A stretch of 64,000 bases of DNA from Hydractinia symbiolongicarpus (lineage: Eukaryota; Cnidaria; Hydrozoa; Anthoathecata; Hydractiniidae): NCBI RefSeq assembly GCF_029227915.1, contig NC_079884.1:11594001-11658000 (forward strand), written 5' to 3'. Of the stretch, positions 12,983 through 22,382 are shown piece by piece (the stretch's first letter is position 1; each line of letters begins with the position of its first letter). A program made the position numbers and the translations under genes. The notes under the pieces are model-generated. The model was not told the DNA's origin. It ran no database searches and saw only the letters and a program-made list of their open reading frames with translations.

Positions 12983-14334
12983 TATGACTAAAACCAAAAT
13001 ATCAGGTAAAAAATTCGATAATACAAGATGTTCATGAAAATCAACACTAGTCAAAAACAAAATCATGATATTTTTGAAGAAAAAAAGTAAAAAAAAAGGG
13101 AAAGTAGCTAATTACGTTTATTTAATTTTTAAGGGTGAAGGATTGGTGCTTATTCAAGGATGTATTTTTATAAGGAATGGGGTTATTATTTATAAAAGAA
13201 GATTTAGATCCAATTCAAAATACTCAAAATAAATTAAACACAGCAAAATCCATGGGAAAATCCATTTGCGGTGGTTTAAAACATAAAAGTTCTCTCTTAA
13301 AAAATTAAGGCTGTGAAAAAGAGTTTTAAAGTTTCTTGAAGAAATCTTTTATACACTTCTGCATAAATAATTGGTCACTATGGTAATAGCCATTAGTTAA
13401 CAGGTTTCTTTACATCTTCTTATCCTGCATGTAGATAATTATAAGAAATAAAACTTGGTACCCAAGATGATTGTGTACAAATATTTGATCTTTATTACAT
13501 AGCAAAAAAAATTTTTTTTATTTTTTTTTTATTTTTGGAAATAATTTAGCTTATTACTTTTTTAAACAATATTTTTGCACCCTTAGACAGCTCAGGTTTC
13601 TTTCTATCCAATCACTAAATTTTTTTTGAAAATACAGCTCTTTTTTTCTAATCTCACACCTTAAGGAAATCATAGGTAAAAATATAGGTTTTCCTATTTA
13701 AAGTAATTACAAATTTTTATTAATTTAAAGTAATTACAAAAAAAAAATTCATTCTTTCCAACATGCTAGTTGTAACATCCAATAGCTATTTTTTGCACTC
13801 TTTCTTTCTTTGTGTCAGTTTCTTTAAAACATTTTTAATACTTTCGAAAACCGTTTGGAGATTATTTGTTAGATAACTCAGTTTGAAGCATTCTTTGCTT
13901 AACTTTCAAAATCAGAAACTTAGTTGCTTATGAAACAAGTTTACATCTAATTGTCTCACACGAATATCGGACATGAGCATAAATAATAAAACAATGAAAG
14001 ATAAACATGAAAACCTAGCACAATCATTTTTCTTAAACATGAGATCAAGTAAAATTTGTAAATAATTATCTTTTCTCTGGTTATAGTTCATCTATAAAAA
14101 AAGAAACAAATAAATTTAAAGGAAATCATATTTTAAGCAAATAGTGAAACCTAAGTTTTAAGGCATGTGGAAAAATTTGTGGATAATGATTTAGTTTCAC
14201 ATTTAACTTTAGTTGTAGAAAATTGTAATGGTACTTTTTCAGGAAACACTGAACACTAAAACCCACTTTGTTAAATTTGCCAAAAGCCACCTTCTAACAT
14301 TTACTGGCATATTACTTTGTGCAAACAATCAGAG
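12983..14334. other. Spacer between sulfotransferase copies 1 and 2
   Basis: AT-rich, with poly-A/poly-T runs (for example 13500-13540). No coding exon was recognised. Confidence 0.4.
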
Positions 14335-14375
14335 AAAACTAATGAGTGAGTCCTGAGGACTCACTCATTAGTTTT
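14335..14375. repeat. Perfect 41-bp palindrome
   Basis: Two 20-bp arms flank a single central base at 14355. The left arm 14335-14354 (AAAACTAATGAGTGAGTCCT) is the exact reverse complement of 14356-14375. It lies in the spacer downstream of sulfotransferase copy 2. Confidence 0.95.
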
Positions 14376-14497
14376 TAGGTCACTTCACTATTGCCTTTGA
14401 CCAAAAATGTGTAATAATAGAGACAAAATTTCAAAATAAACAGTAAAACAGTATTGTACAGTTTGCATGGATTACTTAAACTACTACCTTTTACTTC

Positions 14498-14538
14498 ATT
14501 TTAAAAGCTCAGAAACAATTTTTTGGCATCTATCATTT
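14498..14538 (-). pseudogene. Vestigial 3' end of a lost sulfotransferase copy
   Basis: About 40 bp that reproduce the last codons and stop of a SULT gene (AAAAGCTCAGAAACAATTTT then TTGGCATCTATCATTT on the plus strand). It sits immediately 3' of the complete copy 2, which has its own stop at 14547. It is best explained as debris of unequal crossing-over or an older deleted tandem copy. Confidence 0.75.
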
Positions 14539-14546
14539 TTAACAGA

Positions 14547-15443
14547 TTATTTTAATAGTTCTGGAACAATTTCTTGGCATCTACGATTTAAAAACTTGAT
14601 TTTTTCTTCATCCAAGTAATTCTCATGATCACCAATGACTCCTTTACGAACAAAATCTTTTATTGATGGAACAGTCAAATATTTTTTCATGCGTTTAAAA
14701 TCAGCGGCTTCTTTTAATGTAGACATCAATTCGGATGTCATTTTTACACCAACAAATTCTGCAAGCTTTGTAACTGTCTCCTCGAAATTTCTAATTAAAT
14801 CCTCGTAATGTAACAAAAGAGTATTTTGATCAGAAGCATCTAACCAACCTCTATACCATTGATACCAATCTCCACAAAGGGTGGAACCTGATATAAACAT
14901 TTTGTAAAACGTTTCAAATTCGAGTGTGTTGTATATCTCTTTTGGATTAGTGCTATCGTTCTTGTACAAAAAATAATTAGAAATCAAGGTATCTTTCACA
15001 TCTCGCACCACAATAATTTTCTTTGCACTTGCTGAATTAGGTGCAAGCCAAATTGGCAAATGTGTTTTTAACAAGCGATGTGGAGCATCTTGCGAATTCA
15101 TAGTAATATTATAGCCGACATAGGTATTGTCATTATTTACTGACTGACCTGCAGATTCAAACTCAATAAATGGAAACAAAATATCAATGTTGAAGGTGGG
15201 ATTGTTAAGCACTTTATTACCTCCATATTTAATCGCCAATAACAATGTTCTTGTCAATGTTGTTCCTGATCTTGCAAACCCAGTTAATAAAACATCTGTT
15301 TCTTTTAACTCTATTTTGTGTATTCTTTCAAGGTATGTGGTAGATAAGTAATTACCTGTAACTATAGAGTGAACTCCATTTGTCACTTGCTGTTGATTAT
15401 TCAATTTTGGAAAGTTGTCAAGACAGTCTGTTATTGAAATCAT
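14547..15443 (-). CDS. Cytosolic-type sulfotransferase, single exon, 298 aa (SULT copy 2)
   Basis: Same family and layout as copy 1. The PAPS 5'-phosphosulfate loop is altered to GFARSGTT, against TYPRSGTT in copies 1 and 4. KTHLPIWLAPN, IIVVRDVKDTLISNYFLYK and RKGVIGDHENYLDEEK are present. Copies 2 and 3 share the insertion carrying an (N)xxAYVGY-type stretch (here NTYVGYNITM) and an identical 3' flanking sequence TTTTTAACAGATTATTTTA, so they form a sister pair. TTTAG lies 4 nt before the ATG. The reading frame is fully open, and I see no reason to call it a pseudogene. Substrate unknown. Confidence 0.88.
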   Translation of the reverse strand: MISITDCLDNFPKLNNQQQVTNGVHSIVTGNYLSTTYLERIHKIELKETDVLLTGFARSGTTLTRTLLLAIKYGGNKVLNNPTFNIDILFPFIEFESAGQSVNNDNTYVGYNITMNSQDAPHRLLKTHLPIWLAPNSASAKKIIVVRDVKDTLISNYFLYKNDSTNPKEIYNTLEFETFYKMFISGSTLCGDWYQWYRGWLDASDQNTLLLHYEDLIRNFEETVTKLAEFVGVKMTSELMSTLKEAADFKRMKKYLTVPSIKDFVRKGVIGDHENYLDEEKIKFLNRRCQEIVPELLK

Positions 15444-16437
15444 TATACTAAATGGTAAAATAATAACTAGTACACATGCATGTTATAAATACCCCCATCC
15501 CCAACCACAAATGAACTGAGATATCTGAAAAATATACTATGACACGTCTTGACCTATCTGATCTTGGCTAAGCAACACTCTGACAAAGTCTTTGCTAGTG
15601 TGGCCTCATAAAGAGAATGCCTGAAAACAATTAGCTTCAAACTATTCGATTTTTTGCTAGAGCAGCCTGATGCCCTAAAAAGATATGGCTGGCTGATAAT
15701 ATCAAAGAGGACCCCCTACCTTAGTTTTGTTTAGTCTAATGAATGTAACATAATTTTAAAGCCTGTGTTTGCACTAAGGAAAACTATTATATGTGGGAGA
15801 TCAAGTTAAAAAGCTATTACCAAGGCAAATAGAACATGTTTTGATCCTTCCATGTATGATGGTAAGAAAACACATTTTTGCAAAATATCTGCACATCCAC
15901 CGTGTGCTGAATTTTTGTTTAAAAGCTATGTAATGACAATGAAAAAACTTATGAATATAGAAGGTCTTACATTAAATAGAAATGCATTGCATGAATTTAG
16001 TCTTTATACAATTATGTGAGTCTGAAAAACAGTTGCAATCTGTTTTTTAAAATCAAAAACACTTTTAACCAATTTCTATTTTAAAAGTATTCTTTGCTAA
16101 AGCTTCAGTTTGATTGGAAAACTGAAAAAACACAGAACATACAATATGCAAGTTAAAATAAAAAGTATATATAAAACTATAAAAAAAGGTTTCCATAATA
16201 CCCCAAAATATTTAATAGGTTTTTTAATAGGTAAAAAAAACTAAAAACAATAAATGGTTCATTTGATAAAATTATGTTTTTTTAAAAAAATTACGCTGAA
16301 TTGACATATTGACTACAGAAGAAACTGTTCATATCAGAAATGAAATACAATTTGAGATCTCCATTTTCATATAGCCGAAATATTATTATGGTTTTTTAAG
16401 AAAATATTTTCTATATGAATAACCCCTTTTTAACAGA
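15444..16437. other. Spacer between sulfotransferase copies 2 and 3
   Basis: AT-rich, no exon recognised. The 3' part shares the copy 2/copy 3 downstream motif, pointing to tandem duplication. Confidence 0.4.
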
Positions 16438-17331
16438 TTATTTTATTAGTTCCGGGACAATTTCTTGGCATCTATGATTTAAAAACTTGATTTTTTCTTC
16501 ATCTAAGTAATTCTGATAATCACCAATGATGCCTTTACGAAAAAAATCTTTGATTTCTGGAACATCCAGGGCTTTTTTCATGCGCTTAAAATCAGCTGCA
16601 TCTTTTAATGTGGACATCAATTCAGATGTCATTTCTACCCTAACAAATTTTGCAAGCTTTGTAACTGTCCCCTCAAAATTTCTAATTAAATCTTCATAAT
16701 GTAACACAAGAGTATTTTCATCAGATGCATCTAACCAACCTCTGTACCATTGATACCAATCTCCACAAAGGGTAGAACCTGACACAAACATTTTGTAAAA
16801 TGTCTCGAACTCTAGGGTGTTGTAGATCTCTTTTGGGTTTGTTTTATCATTCTTGTACAAAAAATAATTAGATATCAATGTATCTTTCACATCACGTGCT
16901 ACAATGACTTTTCTAGCCCTTCCTGATTTAGGTGCTAGCCAAATTGGTAAGTGTGTTTTTAATAACCGCTGAGGAGCATCTTCCAGTGCCATGGTAGCAT
17001 CATAACCTACATATGCATTTTCATCATTCATTTGTGAAACAGATTCACATTCAATGAATGGAGAAATGCGATCCATGTCAAAATCAGGGTTGTTGATTAC
17101 CTTGTCAGCTCCATACAACATTACCAACAGCAGTGTTCTTGTTATTGTGGTCCCTGACCTTGCAAATGTGGCTAACAAGATGTCTGTCTCCTTTAACTCC
17201 ATCTGGCATATTTTTTCGAGATATGTTGTTGTCAAGTAGTTACCAGTAACTATAGAATTAACTCCATTTGTTATCTTTTGTTGGTTCTTTAATTTCGGAA
17301 AGTCATCGCTGCATGATTCTATTGTAATCAT
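16438..17331 (-). CDS. Cytosolic-type sulfotransferase, single exon, 297 aa (SULT copy 3)
   Basis: PAPS-dependent sulfotransferase, sister of copy 2. Motifs are TFARSGTT (5'-phosphosulfate loop), KTHLPIWLAPK, KVIVARDVKDTLISNYFLY (3'-phosphate site) and RKGIIGDYQNYLDEEK (C-terminal PAPS signature with Trp replaced by Tyr). The frame is open from an ATG preceded by TTTTAG at 5 nt. All intact copies lack introns within the coding region. This could mean an old retroposed founder, or an ancestral intronless state. Substrate unknown. Confidence 0.88.
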   Translation of the reverse strand: MITIESCSDDFPKLKNQQKITNGVNSIVTGNYLTTTYLEKICQMELKETDILLATFARSGTTITRTLLLVMLYGADKVINNPDFDMDRISPFIECESVSQMNDENAYVGYDATMALEDAPQRLLKTHLPIWLAPKSGRARKVIVARDVKDTLISNYFLYKNDKTNPKEIYNTLEFETFYKMFVSGSTLCGDWYQWYRGWLDASDENTLVLHYEDLIRNFEGTVTKLAKFVRVEMTSELMSTLKDAADFKRMKKALDVPEIKDFFRKGIIGDYQNYLDEEKIKFLNHRCQEIVPELIK

Positions 17332-18180
17332 TTTTACTAAAATTTAAAAAACTGATACAAGCTGAATAAACCAGACACGACCAGCGAGAAATAAAAATAA
17401 GATAATTAAATATTGCAATTTGGGCTGGAAGATTGGTCACATTCTCTGAACTTAAAAACATACTTTCACGCAAATCTTTTTAGACTTGGCAGATGCACAT
17501 AACATAATTGATGCAAGTCTGAGAAGACTTTGCAAAAGCCTGGGAGCACCCCTTTTTTCTTAGAAGTTACCTACACTGGTAATTTATCATCTTGAGTGTG
17601 GGCAAATTACTGAACTTATTACAACACTGAGGTAGGTTTTTAATTCTTGTTGGTGTGTAGTTTTTTAACTAAAAGGAAACCAGATGTATAAGAGGGCTAT
17701 TATAAAAAATCTAAGAGGCCTTGGACGAGCAAACTAGTGTCATTTTAACAAAAAAAAATTATGTTAATCAATTTAGCTTCATAACATCTAGTACGCATTG
17801 ATAAAGTTTGAATGCACATTCCTTAACAGTTTTAAAATTACTAATGACAGAAAAAAATTTGCTATTACTTAAATATGACATCATAATTTATACAGCATAA
17901 TTAAATCTATGTAAATTCTTTAAATGTGAATATCTTGAGAACGAAAGAGTTTTTAAGGAAGACTTGCTAACCAACTTTTTAAAGGGTTGAGAATCACTTA
18001 AACCTCGGGTTCCTTCCTATTAACAAAACACATTGCAAAAATCACTACTTACATTAGCAATTTATGCTTTTACACATTTTATAGCAATATGAGGAAAGCA
18101 TTGTCAGTTATATAATGTCTTGTTCTCAATGTGGTCTCTCGATTTTAGTTAAAGTTTAGGTTGCCTTCTATTTAGCTACC
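17332..18180. other. Intergenic, no gene seen
   Basis: AT-rich upstream flank of sulfotransferase copy 3 with no recognisable coding sequence. Confidence 0.4.
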
Positions 18181-18225
18181 CCCTAAATTTTAAACAAACA
18201 AACACAAAAAATGTTCTTAAAGGTT

Positions 18226-18650
18226 CCCTCCCACTAAAAATCAAGTTGAGCTCATATTAAAGATGAAAGTTGTCTAGAAATCTTTTTATTTTTTTGAAAA
18301 ATCTTTATCCGTTCTCGAGATATTTGTCTTAAAAGTATCGTTAATTATGCGAAATTGTGACGTCATGAGTATGCATTGAGCATAATTATGGTAACTAAAT
18401 AAAAAAATTATGTAAAATATTCAAAACACGCCAAAGTGAATGGCCAGAAAACATTTTTAACTCTATATGGCTTTTGAAAAATGTTAAATAACTCCCTTGC
18501 AGATCATACTCGTGACATCATGCATAATTAGTGAATCTTCTTAGTCCAAATTCTAAAGAACCAATCAAGAATTTTAAAAAAAATATTCAAATTCCTAGAC
18601 AACCTTTCAAGCTCTTTCATATGAGCTCAACTTGATTTTTCACGGGAGGT
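18226..18650. mobile_element. MITE-like element with about 60-bp terminal inverted repeats
   Basis: The left end CTCCCACTAAAAATCAAGTT (continuing GAGCTCATATTAAAGATGAA) is mirrored at the right end, where the reverse complement reads CTCCCGTGAAAAATCAAGTT then GAGCTCATATGAAAGAG. Similarity continues through the GTTGTCTAG(A/G)AAT motif about 60 bp in. The interior also pairs loosely around TGCGAAATTGTGACGTCATG and GTGACATCATGCATAATTAG. There is no coding capacity, as expected for a non-autonomous DNA transposon. Family unassigned. Confidence 0.8.
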
Positions 18651-18660
18651 AAGCTACCCA

Positions 18661-19351
18661 TCATCATCATCATCATTCTCGGCTTAACGTCCGTTTTCCA
18701 TGCTAGCATGGGTTGGACGGGGTATATTAATGACCCTCTTCCAATCTGATCTAGACTGTGTTAGATCTAATCTCAACTTCCTCTGTACCAAGTCTGTCCT
18801 TATAACCTCCTGCCAAGTCTTTCTCGGTCTGCCTCTGGGCTTTGCCCCAGGAACTATCAAGTCTCTACACTTTCTTACCCAATTATCCTCCTCCATTCTT
18901 TCCAAGTGCCCCATCCAATTCAATCTTCTTATCTGGTTCTTATATGGATAACATCTTTAATTCTATGGAGACTTAGCCTGCTTCTTAGCTCATCTGAACT
19001 CTTTCTGTCTCTCAGACTGGGGTTACACATCCACCTAACCATTCTCATATCATTCCTTTCTAAACGGTCAAGATCTTCCTGCTTCACTGCCCATGTCTCA
19101 CTACCGTACAACATAACACTTCTTACACAGGCCTCATACAACCTACCTTGACAGGACTCTGCTAGTCAACAAAGGAAGTAACTCTCTGAACTTTTTCCAA
19201 GCAGAACCTATCCTGCAAGTAACACTTCTTCCAACACCCCCTTCACTGCCCAACATCTCACCTAAGTAACAGAAGTTCTCAACTATCTCTAACGAGCCAC
19301 TGTTGTACATTATTAAAGCTGGAAATACTTCATTCTCTATAATCTCACTAA
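18661..19351 (-). mobile_element. 5'-truncated LINE (same family as at 41-42.5 kb)
   Basis: The minus strand encodes the C-terminal part of the reverse-transcriptase polyprotein: ENEVFPALIMYNSGSLEIVE, then RLYEACVRSVMLYGSETWAV after a small deletion at 19152 that breaks the frame, then NWMGHLERMEEDNWVRKCRD to the end. The 3' end is a (ATG)n tail on the minus strand (plus strand ATCATCATCATCATC at 18660). It has multiple lesions and is inactive. Confidence 0.88.
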
Positions 19352-21866
19352 GTTTTAAACAAACACACATAAAGAATGTTCTTAATAGCAGAGAAAACTC
19401 ATTATATTTATAAATCACAACACTCAATTTATAAAAACTCTGTGGAAAGTGTGTTTTGGCAACTTGGCAGAACATGAAACACAGGACACAACATTTTTAT
19501 GCGCATTACAACTTTTTTAATATAATAAAACTAAACACATCAACAACTAAAGCCGCAAGAACGATGTTATTTTCCACACAAACTTAATGGGGTCACGCTA
19601 TATGTCCAGAATTTGTTCATAAACAATTTAAACATATGCTATTTTCAGGTAATCTACACAATAAACACATCCTGTAACCAAAAGATACACAGACTTAGCG
19701 TATTATAAAAATAGAAAATCATCCATGCATTTCAGGCCAGAGATTTTGTTGTTTAAGGGGAACAAAGCTTTGTTCACTCCAATTTGGCCAGAGGTATTGG
19801 TAAACGTTTTTTGTTCCCCCGTTTCATTTTTAGGGAGAGTAATGAATAATAAAAAAACTGATAACAGAAGAATTCTAAAAATGTATTCATAAATTATTAC
19901 TATTAGTTAACAAATGTAATTTAAAACTTAGGGTAACAACAGCTTAACGAAATAATAGTTACCCCCAAAATTGTGGCCCACCTCTACCCATGATTCCCTG
20001 AATAAAGACACAAGAAATTAAAAACCACTGACATCGCATATTGCAAATTCAGTGCTAGTACCGTGGTTTCTATGAAGGATTCCAAGGATTTTGTGTGCAT
20101 CAAATCAACATTTACAAGACAAATAATCAAATATCATAAATTTTGTTTCATTTTCGTAAAATATGTACCTAATCATCAAACTCCAAAAGTTTTTCATTTT
20201 TGATTTTTGTTTTAATTTTAATACTCTTCCTGATAAATTTCTTTAAAATCAAGTTTTTTAAAAAAACTCTTCTGTGCAATACATAAAAATGAAAAGTGAT
20301 ATGGGATGAATAAAGGTAGTGTGGGTTATTAAATAAATCCTTTCACACATTAATTTTTGCAAGAGCGTGTTTGTAGCAACGTGGGTACTACGTTAGGATA
20401 TACAAAGGCATACATTTTAACAGGACTACTATCAGCATTGGGTTTTGTGTTAGAGATTTCCTGATTAGCCAGATTTCTCTCTTATTTGCATAAAAGCTTT
20501 GTTTCCAGTTTACAAGAGCAATAAAATAACAAAAAAGTCTCGGAAAACTGCCTAAGATTATGCATTGAGTGTCAGGGTGTACATTATACAAACACATGCC
20601 AATAATATCACTTTCTTTAGGCCAGTGCATGGTCAGTGAATTGTTTTTTTCTCTTTGAAAAAGTTATTTTCAATTGGTGGAAAAACCAAAAAATGGATAA
20701 GTCTATGGGTTTATTTTTCTTACGGCACAGTCCATTTTGACAGTTTTCGAGCAAACTGACAGTTTAAGTGAACCAAGAAGACTTTAGTCTTGATCATCTG
20801 TGCAATAGAAGACTATACTCTTGGTTTCCACACAGCAGTAGTTCCTAGTACTCCTATTCCACAATTTTTTATTAAATTCTTTTATCAATTGCAAAATCAA
20901 ATTTGTGTTGCCTTGCCCTCTGGTCGATTTTCGTACTAGCAAATTGTCAACCTCACACTAAGCACAGGTTATTTTCTTCTGGTGAGACTGAAAGTTTGAC
21001 TCACTGTTTTCATTCCAAAAATAGCCAAATAATCCTTAAATTAAGGATAAAAAATCACGGCAGATGTGTTCTTAGCAACCAATTTATGCTTTTGCAAAAT
21101 ACATGTTTCAGAGGAAATGAACATTTCCAAATAATAGTACGAAAAAGACAGAAAAGTAGCGAGTATATAGTTAGGGTAGTTAGAGCATGATACAAGTATT
21201 TTCTTAGGTAAGTCAAAACTTCAGCAGGATAAAGGGCGTTGTTTTGTATCAAATGGCGCTGGTGCCTACGCCACAGCTTTAAGAGCGTTTATTTATAGAA
21301 GTATTTTTTGTGTAATAATGTTTAGGTGAACTTTAAGTTTGCCCTCAATGATTATTGTTTGTTTTGTTGTTATTTAAGAAGAAGTTCCCTTATGAAAAAT
21401 ACATGTATGAAATTAAGTTAAAACTTGCTGCATGCTTCCATATTTTTGAGTATTTTAAGCTCTCAGAAAACATCTATTTTTGACACTTGTCTTCCTCAAT
21501 AATGAGCTAACCCTGCATTAGAGAGTACATGTCAAAACCTTAAATATACTGAAGTATATACAGTATGTGTTGAATATGAAGAAAAAAAATAAACTGAATT
21601 AAAAAGTTGTGAATTGATTTTTTAAAATTTGACACATGGATTTTAAAAACAACAAACATTTATTTAGCTATAGGTTTTTTTCTAAAAACAACAAATTTTA
21701 TAAGCAAGCTTTAAAAAGTTTTGCCAAAGAGCATGCATACTTCAATTGCGCACCAAAAACACTTTAGTCACTTCAATAATGCGCACCTGAAATGTCTTTT
21801 GTATAAAGTAATTATTTACTATATATACTAATAATCAAAGAAAAAAATGACTTAAAGTTTATTAGG
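19352..21866. other. Intergenic, no supported gene
   Basis: Frames at 20388-20630 (-) and 20903-21190 (+) are open but show no family similarity, and I found no convincing exon structure around them. Confidence 0.4.
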
Positions 21867-22343
21867 TTAGGGCATCATTAGGTTGTATATCGCAGAAGTC
21901 GCTGGTGGAATGCTTCGAAAATGCTTGTCACTGGCACAGCTTATCATGAAGCAAAACTGTACAGGAGACTCAATTGTTAGAGTCTTTGCAGAACATCTCT
22001 TCTCACAAAACCGAGGGCAGAGCTGACTTATTGCCTGCTGTATCGTGTGGGAGACAGAACTTCTGGACTTCTTTTTAATACTATATACAATTTTTTCGAT
22101 TATTATTACTAAACATATTTGATTTCTCTTTCCCCTTTTAAAAAGATTTTTAACTGTATTCAACATGTTATTTTTTGGTATTACATCACGAGAACATTCG
22201 TCTGAAAGCTGTATTAAGGTACGGGACACCTCTCCCATGTTCTGGTTATATTTAACTTTCATGGGTGAGCACTCTTCTAGCAGTATTTTCTGTGACGATG
22301 AAGGTCTGACTGACTTGTGGCATGGTTCCAAATGGTCTTCCAT
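21867..22343 (-). CDS. Orphan single-exon reading frame, 158 aa
   Basis: I do not recognise this protein. It starts MEDHLEPCHKSVRPSSSQK; the frame is open 13 codons further upstream to another ATG. The N-terminus is Ser-rich. A basic patch (LFKRGKRN) is followed by a short hydrophobic stretch (ICLVIIIEKIVYSI), then a Cys-rich segment (QLCPRFCEKRC). Shortly after the stop codon the minus-strand flank offers little. On the other side, a TGACGTAA CRE-like box lies about 150 bp upstream (near 22490), and a short upstream reading frame lies between. The open length in AT-rich DNA is above chance, but there is no homology evidence. It could be an exon of a longer gene, or spurious. Confidence 0.35.
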   Translation of the reverse strand: MEDHLEPCHKSVRPSSSQKILLEECSPMKVKYNQNMGEVSRTLIQLSDECSRDVIPKNNMLNTVKNLFKRGKRNQICLVIIIEKIVYSIKKKSRSSVSHTIQQAISQLCPRFCEKRCSAKTLTIESPVQFCFMISCASDKHFRSIPPATSAIYNLMMP

Positions 22344-22382
22344 CTTTCGTTTGAGTCTCAGTGTAATGCACCAGCTGAGCAT

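Noticed and set aside
12983-13066. An N-terminal extension of 28 codons for sulfotransferase copy 1
   Set aside because: It contains the TTTTAG acceptor immediately before the conserved ATG, and the other copies do not share it.
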